A stretch of DNA of 51,178 nt from Erysipelotrichales bacterium (GCA_022508535.1 JAFLUZ010000005.1:1-51178), one strand, 5' to 3'; shown: positions 15,711 to 25,780, numbered from the stretch's first letter. Notes: generated by a model from the sequence alone, not told the origin. Made by a program: numbers and translations.

Positions 15711-17120
15711 CTATTTATAAATTTTTAAATATTGTCTTGTTGAAGATTTCCAATCATGCTTAGCGTGCATTGCGTTCTTAATAAGTTTACGCATGACGTA
15801 TTTATTACGATAATTTTCTTCACACCACTCAAGTGTACCCCAAACTGCTCCTTCACTATAATCATCAAATCCAAATCCATTGGCGGTTTCAAGATTATAA
15901 CCATCATAAGAAATAACACTATCTCTTAATCCACCAACTCTTCGAATAATTGGAAGTGTTCCGTATCTATGGGCAATCATTTGCGATAGTCCACATGGTT
16001 CAAATAATGATGGCATTAAAAGGAAATCTGAAGCAGCATAAATTTTATGAGCTAAAGTATCGTTATATCCAATGTATATGGCAAGATTATCTGGAAATTC
16101 TCTTCTTAAATTTTCTAACGCTTGTTCAAAATTATATTCTCCAGATCCTAATATTACAACTTTACTTCCCTTAGCAAGAATTCCGTGTATTGCAGGAAGT
16201 AAAATGTCAAGACCTTTTTGCCAAGTCAAACGAGACACCATTCCATATAATGGAGCATCGTCAACTTTAAGATGAAGTTCTTCTTCTAAAGATTTTTTAT
16301 TAAATGCTTTTTTGCTCTTAATATTTCTTAAAACGTATTTTTCGTAAATTTTTTCATCATATTTAGGATCAAACTCGTTATAGTCAATACCGTTTAATAC
16401 ACCAATAAAGTCATCTTGGCGATATTCTAAGACATGATTTAATCCATCGGAAATATCTTGATACAACAATTCACTTCTATGAGTTGGTGATACTGTTGTT
16501 ATCTTATTTGCGTACATAATTGCACTTTTTAAAGTTGATACAGCATCTTTAAATTTAATTGAACCATCAATATAGTGTTCATCACTCATCCCGTATAAAT
16601 CACCTAATTGATATGGATTAAAATATCCCTTAAAGGCCGGATTATGAATTGTTAAAATAAATTTTGCCCTATTCAACGGGCTATTTTTATCATCACGAAT
16701 TAAAACTGGTAACATTCCTGGTTGCCAATCATGAATATGAATAATATCTGCTTTCATATTTAAATCGCCCATAAGTTGTTTTACGGCAATGGTAAAATAG
16801 GCAAATCTTTCATTATCATCATCATAACCATATAATGAGGCGCGTGAAAAATATTGATCGCATTTTATTAAATAATATTTGATACCATTAATAAACGTTA
16901 AATAAAGCTGCGTATATACTTTACGCCAGGACATGTAAACTATACATTCTTTGACAAGTTTACATTCTTTCACTTTGTCTTCGATCGTTCGATAAAACGG
17001 CATAAAAATTGAAACATCGTTTCGACGAACTAATTCTTTGGAAAGTGAATATACAACATCTGCTAAACCACCTGTTTTAGCTAAAGGATTAGCTTCCGAG
17101 GTGACCATTACTATTTTCAT
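15711..17120 (-). CDS. glgA: Glycogen synthase
   Basis: A 469-aa GT5 family enzyme adding glucose from ADP-glucose to glycogen. The N-terminal KTGGLADV motif binds ADP-glucose, and LMPSLFEPCGLSQ with RRVGGLRDSV near the C-terminus are the second-domain signatures. Length is normal. Its ATG overlaps the glgD stop (TAATG), so it is translated after glgD. With glgC and glgD it forms the whole ADP-glucose route to glycogen; no branching enzyme or phosphorylase is seen nearby. Confidence 0.96.
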   Translation of the reverse strand: MKIVMVTSEANPLAKTGGLADVVYSLSKELVRRNDVSIFMPFYRTIEDKVKECKLVKECIVYMSWRKVYTQLYLTFINGIKYYLIKCDQYFSRASLYGYDDDNERFAYFTIAVKQLMGDLNMKADIIHIHDWQPGMLPVLIRDDKNSPLNRAKFILTIHNPAFKGYFNPYQLGDLYGMSDEHYIDGSIKFKDAVSTLKSAIMYANKITTVSPTHRSELLYQDISDGLNHVLEYRQDDFIGVLNGIDYNEFDPKYDEKIYEKYVLRNIKSKKAFNKKSLEEELHLKVDDAPLYGMVSRLTWQKGLDILLPAIHGILAKGSKVVILGSGEYNFEQALENLRREFPDNLAIYIGYNDTLAHKIYAASDFLLMPSLFEPCGLSQMIAHRYGTLPIIRRVGGLRDSVISYDGYNLETANGFGFDDYSEGAVWGTLEWCEENYRNKYVMRKLIKNAMHAKHDWKSSTRQYLKIYK

Positions 17121-18229
17121 TAAATAACATCTCCTTGTTTAATAAAGACTGGATCCTCTTTAGTTCCAATAATTTTTTTAGCACGAATTACTTTAGAATA
17201 CTTATCTTCGATAACATATTCTAAGTGCGCGTCAGAGGAAATAATACAGTCTGTAAGAATAATTGAATTTTTAATTACTGCTCCATCTTTAACGATAACT
17301 TTACGAGAAAGAATGGAATTTTCAACTTTACCATCAATAATTGCCCCGTTGGAAATAAATGAATTTTTGACATCTGCATTGTTTAAATATTTCGTAGGTG
17401 GAGTATCATTGGTGATTGTATAAATTGGCCAATTTGGTAAGAATAATTTTTGTCTTACATTATAATCTAGTAATTCTAAAGAATACTCAAGATAATGATT
17501 TAAGCTATCAAAGCAACGTACATATCCTTTATGTTCGAAGCCATGCACATTTCCTTCATGTAAAGAAAATGCAATTAAGTCTTTTAATTCGTAAAGAGCA
17601 GAAACTTTGCTTGTTTTATAAATTAATTCTTCAAATTTTTTCATGCTTATGACATAAGTTTCTAAAGAAATATTTACTTTATCTTTTGTTCCTTCATTTT
17701 TTCTTAAATCAGTGATTATACCATCTTTAACTGTGACAATATCACAGCTTTCAAAATGAGTTTTAGCATTATCAACTTTTTGATAAACAACTGTAATATC
17801 TGCACCTTTTTTGATGTGTTCTTCAAGAACTTCTTGATAGTTAATCGCCATTACAAAGTGAACTGGGGCAACAACAACATAATCTGTTTTTTCTCTTAAT
17901 AACAACCAGTCATTTTCTTTAATATTATTTACATCGTGATTGTAACGAGAATTTTTGGCATCTTTTTCATTGTATAAAATAGCATTGGTGCCAATCTTCG
18001 TATTTGTGTTCCAAACATTAGAGTTACCTAAATGTTTGACTAAAGATCTTTGGTGTTCTTTAACTAAGATTCCGACTCTATCAATACCAGAGTTTGAAAA
18101 ATTTGAAAGTGTAAAATCAATGAAGGCATAACGACCTAAAAATGGAGTTGAGGCTAAAGATCTCTCTTCACTTAGAGGTCCTAATTCGACAGTATGATGT
18201 AAATTACAATATCCTAATACTTTATACAT
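17120..18229 (-). CDS. glgD: ADP-glucose pyrophosphorylase regulatory subunit
   Basis: A 369-aa GlgC homologue. It keeps the fold (FIDFTLSNFSNSGIDRVG, and a left-handed beta-helix of VKNSFISNGAIIDG repeats at the end), but lacks the GGKGTRL-type catalytic loop at its N-terminus, as GlgD proteins do. In Bacilli it joins GlgC in a heterotetramer and tunes activity. It follows glgC by 11 bp, and the glgC stop TAG is part of its own binding site TAGGAGG. Confidence 0.92.
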   Translation of the reverse strand: MYKVLGYCNLHHTVELGPLSEERSLASTPFLGRYAFIDFTLSNFSNSGIDRVGILVKEHQRSLVKHLGNSNVWNTNTKIGTNAILYNEKDAKNSRYNHDVNNIKENDWLLLREKTDYVVVAPVHFVMAINYQEVLEEHIKKGADITVVYQKVDNAKTHFESCDIVTVKDGIITDLRKNEGTKDKVNISLETYVISMKKFEELIYKTSKVSALYELKDLIAFSLHEGNVHGFEHKGYVRCFDSLNHYLEYSLELLDYNVRQKLFLPNWPIYTITNDTPPTKYLNNADVKNSFISNGAIIDGKVENSILSRKVIVKDGAVIKNSIILTDCIISSDAHLEYVIEDKYSKVIRAKKIIGTKEDPVFIKQGDVI

Positions 18230-18240
18230 AATGTAACCTC

Positions 18241-19359
18241 CTAGTCCTTAACAAGAACTATTCCTTTCTTTTCTTTGTTAATAATGGTATTTTCTTCAAT
18301 TACAACATTATCGCCAATAATCGCCTTATATACTTTTGCACCTTTTTTAATTCTTGCTCCTGGCATAACTACGGAGTCTACTACAATTGCATTTTCTTCA
18401 ATTATAGCTTCATTAGAGATAACACTATGTTCAACACTACCTAAAACAACAGATCCTTGATTAAGAAGTGAATTTTTAACACTTCCTTCTTTTCCAATAT
18501 ACTCTGGGACAGATTTAGTATCTTCAGAGTAGATTTTCATATTATCTTCACTATCATATAAGCCAACATCTTGTTTATTATCGAGCAAATCCATATTTGC
18601 TTCCCAAAGTGACTCAAGTGTTCCAACATCTTTCCAATAGCCATCAAAGCGATAAGCATAAACTTTTTTCTTTTTACTAATTAAATACGGAATAATATTT
18701 TTTCCAAAGTCATGATCAGAATCTTCATTTTTTAAATCTTTAATCAAAGCATCACGCAAAACACTATAAGTGAATATGTATATACCCATACTAGCAAGCG
18801 TAGATTTTGGTTCTTTTGGTTTTTCTTCAAACTCATAAATTGACATATCTTCATTAACATTCATAATGCCAAATCTTGAGGCTTCTTTCAAAGTTACATT
18901 TAAAACCGCAATTGTCGCATCAGCATTATTTTTTTTATGATTTTCTAACATTGTGCGATAATTCATTTTATAAATGTGATCACCCGATAAAATGAGAACA
19001 TATTTAGGTTTTATCGAATCAAGAAAGTCAAGGTTTTGGGCAATTGCGTCTGCTGTTCCACGATACCAGTTTGCCCCTTCTTCAGTTTGTCGTGGTGGTA
19101 AAATTGAGGCAAGTGATCTTACGCCATCTAATCCCCATTTTTCCCCATTTCCAATATAGTTATTTAAGGCAACTGATTCGTATTGCGTCAATACTCCTAC
19201 TGTATCGATTCCCGAATTTGCACAGTTTGATAAAGGGAAATCAATAATTCGATATCTCCCACCATAATAAACAGCAGGTTTTGCTACCTTTTTAGTTAAA
19301 GCTTCAAGTCTTGTTCCTTTACCTCCTGCTAAAATCATCGCTACTAGTTCTTTGGTCAT
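18241..19359 (-). CDS. glgC: Glucose-1-phosphate adenylyltransferase
   Basis: A 372-aa catalytic subunit making ADP-glucose from ATP and glucose-1-phosphate. AGGKGTRLEALT near residue 11 is the nucleotide-binding loop; KPAVYYGGRYRIIDFPLSN, SGDHIYKMNY and YWKDVGTLESLWEAN are present, then the C-terminal beta-helix. Its GGAGG lies in the last codons of the upstream gene, 2 bp away, tying the glg genes to it. Confidence 0.96.
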   Translation of the reverse strand: MTKELVAMILAGGKGTRLEALTKKVAKPAVYYGGRYRIIDFPLSNCANSGIDTVGVLTQYESVALNNYIGNGEKWGLDGVRSLASILPPRQTEEGANWYRGTADAIAQNLDFLDSIKPKYVLILSGDHIYKMNYRTMLENHKKNNADATIAVLNVTLKEASRFGIMNVNEDMSIYEFEEKPKEPKSTLASMGIYIFTYSVLRDALIKDLKNEDSDHDFGKNIIPYLISKKKKVYAYRFDGYWKDVGTLESLWEANMDLLDNKQDVGLYDSEDNMKIYSEDTKSVPEYIGKEGSVKNSLLNQGSVVLGSVEHSVISNEAIIEENAIVVDSVVMPGARIKKGAKVYKAIIGDNVVIEENTIINKEKKGIVLVKD

Positions 19360-19361
19360 AT

Positions 19362-20264
19362 TTATTCCTCCATTTTGTTTATTAATAAAGTCATACTTTC
19401 AATATAACTTTGTAACCTTTTTAATGCTTCAATCTGCATATCAACAATTGAAATACCATCTTTATTAAACATTGATTTTACTAAATCAATCTTCCAATTA
19501 TCAATGAAAATAAATAAATTATCATCTAGTAATGTAAGACAAAGTGATGTCTTAACAAATGTTGCAAATTTTTGAAGTTCTTCAAGTGTTTGATTGTTAA
19601 TTAATTTATAAACACGATTATCTAATGTTGCATATAAAGCAAAAGTATTACCAAAATATTGCTCATTATTTCCAAGTCGAATACCATATTGTTTCAAGTT
19701 CTTTTCATCAAATGATAATTTACCTTTTCTTCCATCATTGCGAAGAACAATTAATTCATTATCTATATAGTCGATTTTAGTTTTAATGATGACACCATAG
19801 TTTTTTTCTTCATATTTTATTTGGTATAAATCAAAATAAGCTGAACTACTAGTTTGAGACATGGCATTTAATACTTCAATGTTCTCAATTCCAACATAGC
19901 TTTCTATGGTGTTTTTTTCAACATCGTTTAAACCATTCTCATTTTCAAATAACGCTAAACCATCAAGCATTGCCTCATTCTTTAATAAGTTCATATAAAA
20001 CTTTTTGTATTTTCGATTAAGTCTAATACAGGAAATTGCTAGATCTAAAAGTGAAATAACAATAAACAATAAGATGCTTATGAGTGTAGCGATAATTATT
20101 CCAATATCATTAGTAATTAACTTAAAGCGAGGATTAATTAAAAGATAAAACGCTCCGTTAATAAGCAAAATTATAACAAGCCATTTAAGTACTACTAAAA
20201 CTAACTTGAATACATTCAAGCGTTTTTGAGCTCTTATTTTTTTACTTGCATAACTTAATTCCAT
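19362..20264 (-). CDS. Two-TM protein, DUF3137-like, in the jetD position
   Basis: About 300 residues. Two membrane segments (roughly residues 22-47 and 57-80) are followed by a soluble domain of about 210 residues with regularly spaced beta strands and a C-terminal helix. FGNTFALYATLDNRVYKL and LTLLDDNLFIFIDNWKID recall DUF3137 proteins, but the match is weak. It is not a Toprim nuclease and so not JetD. It stands between jetC (27 bp) and glgC (2 bp). The start is uncertain: ATG at 20264 has GGAGG only 3 nt away, a TTG four codons earlier is open. Function unknown. Confidence 0.6.
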   Translation of the reverse strand: MELSYASKKIRAQKRLNVFKLVLVVLKWLVIILLINGAFYLLINPRFKLITNDIGIIIATLISILLFIVISLLDLAISCIRLNRKYKKFYMNLLKNEAMLDGLALFENENGLNDVEKNTIESYVGIENIEVLNAMSQTSSSAYFDLYQIKYEEKNYGVIIKTKIDYIDNELIVLRNDGRKGKLSFDEKNLKQYGIRLGNNEQYFGNTFALYATLDNRVYKLINNQTLEELQKFATFVKTSLCLTLLDDNLFIFIDNWKIDLVKSMFNKDGISIVDMQIEALKRLQSYIESMTLLINKMEE

Positions 20265-20281
20265 AATCCTCCACAAAACAA

Positions 20282-20306
20282 ATAGACCAGATTAATGCTG
20301 GCCTAT
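20282..20306 (-). terminator. Hairpin enclosing the jetC stop codon
   Basis: On the minus strand ATAGGCCAG / CTGGTCTAT (9 bp with one G-U pair) encloses a 7-nt loop that contains the jetC stop codon, followed by TATTTGTTTTG. The U-tract is imperfect, so it could be a weak terminator, an attenuator or an RNA end between the SMC genes and the membrane-protein/glg genes. Confidence 0.6.
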
Positions 20307-23300
20307 TGCTTTTTTATTTGTAATTTTTTCTTCTTCTGCGTATAAACGAACTCGAGATGTATTCTTATCATGTAAGACAACCAAAGTTTCATCAACAAGT
20401 TCTGAAATATCAGCAATTTTATCTGATGGTGCAGAAAGAATAGCTTGTAAGTTAAACTTTCTTAATAAACGCACGGATTCCATAATTCTACCTCTATCCA
20501 TCTTAGAGAAAGCTTCATCAAAGACAATTAAGCGCATTGAGTTACCTAATTCTCCTGCTTCATTAACACGATATAATTGAGCAAAACTTGCTAAAACTGC
20601 AATATAGAAAGGAGTTTGAGTTTCACCACCGGATTTTTTCTTCATCATTTTAGAAAGACGTTGTTCTTGTCCTTCTTTGTTTTTAACGATTAAGTCAAAA
20701 TCTAGATATGAGCGATAGTCAGTAAATTTTTCAACATTTGCAGCAAGTTGAGCATTTTTATCTCCATGTTCACCAACATCGACAATTTGTCTAAATAAAT
20801 CATTCATTACTTCGGAATACTTTTCAATAAAGGCTGATTCATCTTCACCTACTTGAAGTAATAAATCATCTTTAATCATGTCGTAATAACGATGATAGAG
20901 TTGGCTTGGACGGCAAGTGAAACGATATGTATCATTTCCAAATACTGCGTGTGATAAAGCATCATTTAAATCCTCAATTTGGATTTCGACACTTTCAATC
21001 GCACTTCTTAAACGAGAAATGAAATCATCTTTAAATTGCTTTGTTGCCTTGTTATAAGCGTCAGTAATTGCAAGTTGATATTGAGGAAGTTTAATTTCGC
21101 GAAGGTCAGTTAATTCCTTATCATAGGCATCGTTATCTTTTTGATCAGTATCATAAGACAAACGATAGTCTTTAACATATTCACGGCGTAACTTCATGAC
21201 GTTATTAAAGATAGTTTGTGATTTGTATTGAGCTTGTGAGAACTTCACGTTATATTCACTAACCATCTCAATTGGAGTCTTACCTTCTACCAACATTTGA
21301 TTAAAGAGTGGTTCAGATTCTTCTGCTACGACAAATGGATCGTAGTTTTCTTCTAAGTGTTTGCTTCTTTCAGTACATTTTGCCTTAGTATCAGGAATCT
21401 TTTCGTCTTTTAAGGTCTTAATTTGAGTATTGAGTTGTCCTCTTTCTTCAAATAAAACTTGTTTTTCATTTTCTAAGTTCTTGATATCATCTTCAACATC
21501 TTTGATACGACGATCAAATGATTCAATTTGTGAAATATCATGCTTAGATAATTCATCATCTAAATATGCAATGGTATTCTTTAATCCTTCGACATTACGA
21601 GTGTTTTCAATTAATGTAATTGTATTATTAATTTCGTTAGTGTTAATAATTTCAAATGTATTTGCTTCCGCAATGTCTCTATGGATATTTCTTAACATTG
21701 AAACGATGTGATTGTTACGATCAATTTCTGCTCTCTTTAAGGCAATTTGTGCTTCTCCTACGCTTCTTCCAATGTATGCTGGACTATATTGACGAGGATT
21801 AATCTTTCCTAAAGTAAAGTTACGATAAATATCACATTCTGGTGTAATACCATTCATAGATTCACGTGCTTCTTGAACATTGCGACATTTCTTCAATCTA
21901 CCGATTAAGAAATTAGTGTAACTTCTTGCGCCTTCATGATCAGTAATAATTTCTTCCGCAAGGGAACCTTTTTCACATGCATAATTTCTTTCAATAATCT
22001 TTTCTTGGTCAACTAAAGTTGTGCCATAGTAATGATACTTAGCAAGTAAATCACGTAAAATATCATAAGCTTCAAAATAATATTTATTTTCTACAAAGAG
22101 ATTAAACTTTTGAGCATGTAAGAAACCTTCAATTGCGTTAACCCAAGTTTGTGATTTAATATCAATTAAATCAGCATATAAAGATACAACAACAGGTTTT
22201 CCATGTCTTTCAGTCAATATTCTTTGTAGTTCGTTTTTAATAGTCACTAAACTACGATCATAGGACTTGCTACCATTACGCATTTCTGCTTCTTGTTGTT
22301 TTAAGAGAGCAGTTTCACGATCAAATGTAGTAATTGTTCTACCTAAAGAAACACTCATTGCCGAAACAGTTTGTTTGAACTTAGCGAGTGAATCACGCCA
22401 CTCCTTTAATGTTTCAACTGAAAGTGTTTCAATATGATTTAATTCGTTATCTCTTAAATTAGTAGATGTTTCAACAACTTTAGTTGCGTACTCCAATAAT
22501 TCATTAAACTCATAACCACGATCATCATTTAAAAGAGTTTGATCTAAATTAGATAATTTTTCAACAATGTGAGATGCAACAGCGATAAAATCATTCGCAT
22601 ATTTTTCTAAGTTTTGACGAACAAGTTGTGCATCACGATTTAAGCTAGCCAATTTTTCTACTGCTTCTTGTCTTTGTTCACGTAGTTCATCGGTTAAACG
22701 ATATGTATCACTACTTGCCTTATCTTGAATGAGGCGAGTTTTTCTTCTATTTAATTCTGCGATATTAACATCAATATCGGCTAATTCAGATTCAATTTCC
22801 AGTAATCTCTTTTGAGCTTTTTCAATTGAATCATCGTAAGATTTCAAGCGATTTAATTCAATTTGAAGCTCAGCCTTTTCAACGATATAGCCATAAATGC
22901 TCATATTGTGGAAATTAGATTTATAGGCATTATATGATGTTTCAATTTCTACTAATCGATCAACACGCATTCCCATAATTGTTGCTTCATTTTCTAAGCG
23001 CTTATATTGCAAGATGTTTTCTTGCATGGAATCAATGTTGATGTTTCCTTGAGCATCACAAATGTATTCGGTAATAAAAGTTGTAATATCGGTAATTGGC
23101 GTGAATGACACTGCCTTTTTGAAAAGTGAGAAATATTTATCTTTAATATTTCCAAATTTCTTTTTGAGCAATTCTTGATATTGTTTATTAGTATCAACAA
23201 AGCGATAATTGCCTTCACCATAAGTTGAGACAAAGAATTGCGCTAATGTCTTATAATCCATTGGAATCTTATCTTTGATAAATTCATTTTCAGGAATCTT

Positions 23301-23696
23301 ATCTTCAAGACAGAAATAACGGTGTTCTTCTGATCCATCATCAAATGAATCAAATACACAACCTAATGTAAATGACTTATCATTTAAATCATCATAAAAC
23401 TCTAAAGCGATATAGGATGTGAATCTTCCTTCACGAAGATATTTAAATCCGCCATCTTCGGAATCACCTAATTCACCACGTAAATAACCTTTTAAGGTAC
23501 GAGATGACTTTTCACTAGCAGCTTTATTAAAGAATCTACCTGATGTATCACCAAGTAAAACGATTTGCATTGCGTCAATTAAGGTTGACTTACCAGAAGC
23601 ATTTAAACCAGTTAAGAAAACAATTGGTTCAATATTAATTGTTTCATTCCAGAAATAATGCCAGTTAATAATTTTAATTTTCTTAAGCGTCTTCAT
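20292..23696 (-). CDS. jetC: Wadjet/Mks SMC-like ATPase JetC
   Basis: A 1134-aa SMC-type protein (MukB/MksB/JetC group). Walker A GLNASGKST is at 30-38; two long heptad-rich coiled-coil stretches flank a hinge region near the middle; the C-terminal head holds the signature KSGGETQTPF (about 1021-1030), Walker B LIVFDEAFSKMD (D1060-E1061) and a D-loop. With JetA and JetB it should form a loop-extruding condensin. In Wadjet defence this engine handles small circular DNA that JetD cuts; in MksBEF it organises chromosomes. ATG at 23696 has AGGTGA upstream and overlaps jetB by 14 bp; GTG at 23705 is possible. Confidence 0.9.
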   Translation of the reverse strand: MKTLKKIKIINWHYFWNETINIEPIVFLTGLNASGKSTLIDAMQIVLLGDTSGRFFNKAASEKSSRTLKGYLRGELGDSEDGGFKYLREGRFTSYIALEFYDDLNDKSFTLGCVFDSFDDGSEEHRYFCLEDKIPENEFIKDKIPMDYKTLAQFFVSTYGEGNYRFVDTNKQYQELLKKKFGNIKDKYFSLFKKAVSFTPITDITTFITEYICDAQGNINIDSMQENILQYKRLENEATIMGMRVDRLVEIETSYNAYKSNFHNMSIYGYIVEKAELQIELNRLKSYDDSIEKAQKRLLEIESELADIDVNIAELNRRKTRLIQDKASSDTYRLTDELREQRQEAVEKLASLNRDAQLVRQNLEKYANDFIAVASHIVEKLSNLDQTLLNDDRGYEFNELLEYATKVVETSTNLRDNELNHIETLSVETLKEWRDSLAKFKQTVSAMSVSLGRTITTFDRETALLKQQEAEMRNGSKSYDRSLVTIKNELQRILTERHGKPVVVSLYADLIDIKSQTWVNAIEGFLHAQKFNLFVENKYYFEAYDILRDLLAKYHYYGTTLVDQEKIIERNYACEKGSLAEEIITDHEGARSYTNFLIGRLKKCRNVQEARESMNGITPECDIYRNFTLGKINPRQYSPAYIGRSVGEAQIALKRAEIDRNNHIVSMLRNIHRDIAEANTFEIINTNEINNTITLIENTRNVEGLKNTIAYLDDELSKHDISQIESFDRRIKDVEDDIKNLENEKQVLFEERGQLNTQIKTLKDEKIPDTKAKCTERSKHLEENYDPFVVAEESEPLFNQMLVEGKTPIEMVSEYNVKFSQAQYKSQTIFNNVMKLRREYVKDYRLSYDTDQKDNDAYDKELTDLREIKLPQYQLAITDAYNKATKQFKDDFISRLRSAIESVEIQIEDLNDALSHAVFGNDTYRFTCRPSQLYHRYYDMIKDDLLLQVGEDESAFIEKYSEVMNDLFRQIVDVGEHGDKNAQLAANVEKFTDYRSYLDFDLIVKNKEGQEQRLSKMMKKKSGGETQTPFYIAVLASFAQLYRVNEAGELGNSMRLIVFDEAFSKMDRGRIMESVRLLRKFNLQAILSAPSDKIADISELVDETLVVLHDKNTSRVRLYAEEEKITNKKAIGQH

Positions 23697-24312
23697 CTTC
23701 GTCACCTGCTTTCATTTGTTCCAAAGCCTCAGACATTGCTTTAATCTTTTGATTATCTACAGCAAAGATAATACTAGGTAAAATATAGAAGGCTACGTTA
23801 CCCTCATCATACGAGCCACTAACTTTAGCGATAATGTTGTGGTTAGCTAAAAATCTTAGAGATTTAGCAAAGAGTCTTCCACTCATTCTTTTACCAGCCA
23901 TAGTAATACCATGGTCAATCATTGTCTTAATAAGCGTTGGGGTTGTAATATAGATAGATTCTCCCGTTTGACTTGATTCATTTTTCTCAGTCTCATAAAT
24001 TAATCTTAAAACAAAGAGTAAAAGGGATGTCTCACGGTCAATTCTTAATCTATTTTGCTCATTCATATTAAATAGAGCGACTACCCCATTTAATACGTCT
24101 TTTTCCATAATCCAGTTTGTAAATTTTAAATAGTCATTAATTAAATCAAAGTGACGCTCAATAAAACGATAGTCACTATTGATTCTCATTGCTTTTTCTT
24201 TGTTATCAAAAACATCTCTAACGATAAAGGAACGAAGCATAAGAGTATTTACTACTCTTGCAAATTCGTTTTGTTCAGCATTAGTAAGTTTTTCAAATTC
24301 TGTTTCAAACAT
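23683..24312 (-). CDS. jetB: Wadjet/Mks subunit JetB (DUF4194)
   Basis: A 209-aa protein of the DUF4194/MksE/MukE-like group, the winged-helix KITE partner that bridges the SMC heads. NRLRIDRETSLLLFVLRLIYE near the middle and the winged-helix region GRLFAKSLRFLANHNIIAKV are the recognisable parts. It is predicted cytoplasmic with an acidic C-terminal tail. Its ATG overlaps the jetA stop (TAATG) and its end overlaps jetC, giving tight stoichiometric coupling. Confidence 0.88.
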   Translation of the reverse strand: MFETEFEKLTNAEQNEFARVVNTLMLRSFIVRDVFDNKEKAMRINSDYRFIERHFDLINDYLKFTNWIMEKDVLNGVVALFNMNEQNRLRIDRETSLLLFVLRLIYETEKNESSQTGESIYITTPTLIKTMIDHGITMAGKRMSGRLFAKSLRFLANHNIIAKVSGSYDEGNVAFYILPSIIFAVDNQKIKAMSEALEQMKAGDEDEDA

Positions 24313-25754
24313 TATTGTGCTTTCTCCTTTCGTTTAAATATAAGTTTAGGTAAAACATATCCTTGCGATATGACATGCTCATCGTTATCATAGTCAACCT
24401 CGTAGAAGCAATCTTCATCATTACGTTTTAAGGTTGCAAGAATTAATAAGATAAAGGCATCGTAGTCAGGAAGTGGAATTTCTTCGACAAATAGGATATC
24501 CGAACTTCCAAACGCTCTTTCCATAAATTCCATAACACGAGCATCAGTAAAGATATTACGTGTTTGATCAAGGAAGTTTTGCATAATCAAATCGCCAGCT
24601 TCTTCAAAGTTATTAACAATAGGTAGAGGTTCACCAATCTCGCGATATTGTCTAACAATTGGAAGAGTTATTGATTCTGGGTCAATATAGCCTTGTTCAT
24701 GGAAGAGAAGGCTATCTTGCATTGATGATAATATAAATCTCAAATCTTTATATCCTTTACCAGCACTCATATCAGCATTAGCTTTTGCGTACGCTTTAAA
24801 TATTGTTTCCAAGTGTCCTTTAATTGTCTTATCATTGTTATTAAAGTAAATGATTTTCGAGGCACTAGATTTTGTATATTCACTATGACTTTGATCGATT
24901 TCATTAATCATAGAGTTTAGTTGCTCGTACATATCTTGGATGAAGTTTATTTTATTAATTAAATCAGCTTCAGCCGCGCTATGATCACGTTCTTTTCTCC
25001 ATAAAAGCGATTGTTCGATAAGCATTTGACGAATCTTATCATCGCGTAACCACTTTTGTAAAATTGACATAATCGGTCTTTTAAAACGAGTGACTGAGTC
25101 AAATGTTTTTAACGGGTGATATAGTCTATCAGATACTCGTACTTTATAGTCATCAAAGTGATTTGCTAAAACATCATTTGTAGTAAATAAATTTGATAAA
25201 CGATGTTGATATATTCTAATTTGGTGACCGAGAGTGACTAATTCAATTCTAAGTTTCTTAGTGTTTTCATAAGCACGAAGTAATGTAACATACATCAAAT
25301 CATCTGGTTCATCATCTTCTAGTTTTAACTCACTATATGTCGAGTGAACTAATGAATTATATGCAGCATCTTGCTCAACACAAATATCTTTTAATGTTGC
25401 TAAAACTTTAATTGAGTAAGATGGAAGAATGATATTTTCTTCGAAAGTCTCATTATCTATTTGAATATCAATCCAACCTGTTTCTTCTAGCCTTCTTAAA
25501 ATGAAGGCAACTTTACTTGGAAGTGTCGGATTATTTAAAGCATCATCATCTGCGTCTTCATCATTTAAATCAAGACTCATTACTAAGTCTGTAGCTGTTT
25601 CTTTTAATACACGTAAAAAATCAGCCTTCTTAATAGACATCTCTTCAGTTTCTAAACTTTTATAGAGAACACTCAAAGTCATCGCGTATACTTCTTTGTT
25701 TTTAGAAGATAGGATTGAGAAAAAATTACTTGGAATTACATCAAATAAACGCAT
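24312..25754 (-). CDS. jetA: Wadjet/Mks kleisin-like subunit JetA (DUF5716 type)
   Basis: A 480-aa protein that begins MRLFDVIPSNFFSILSSKNK, the conserved opening of JetA proteins of the DUF5716 type. Winged-helix-like segments lie at the N- and C-terminal ends with a helical middle, as expected of a kleisin (MksF/MukF counterpart) that links the JetC heads. JetA of this type characterises the Bacillota Wadjet variant in which jetA-jetB-jetC-jetD is the usual order. AGGAGGA lies 6 nt before the ATG. The promoter at 25781-25810 overlaps an inverted repeat. Confidence 0.85.
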   Translation of the reverse strand: MRLFDVIPSNFFSILSSKNKEVYAMTLSVLYKSLETEEMSIKKADFLRVLKETATDLVMSLDLNDEDADDDALNNPTLPSKVAFILRRLEETGWIDIQIDNETFEENIILPSYSIKVLATLKDICVEQDAAYNSLVHSTYSELKLEDDEPDDLMYVTLLRAYENTKKLRIELVTLGHQIRIYQHRLSNLFTTNDVLANHFDDYKVRVSDRLYHPLKTFDSVTRFKRPIMSILQKWLRDDKIRQMLIEQSLLWRKERDHSAAEADLINKINFIQDMYEQLNSMINEIDQSHSEYTKSSASKIIYFNNNDKTIKGHLETIFKAYAKANADMSAGKGYKDLRFILSSMQDSLLFHEQGYIDPESITLPIVRQYREIGEPLPIVNNFEEAGDLIMQNFLDQTRNIFTDARVMEFMERAFGSSDILFVEEIPLPDYDAFILLILATLKRNDEDCFYEVDYDNDEHVISQGYVLPKLIFKRKEKAQ

Positions 25755-25780
25755 ATTTTCTCCTCCTAATTATCAAGTTA

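Noticed and set aside
19362-20264. Divergent JetD
   Set aside because: Two membrane segments and no Toprim motifs; about 300 residues with a different layout.
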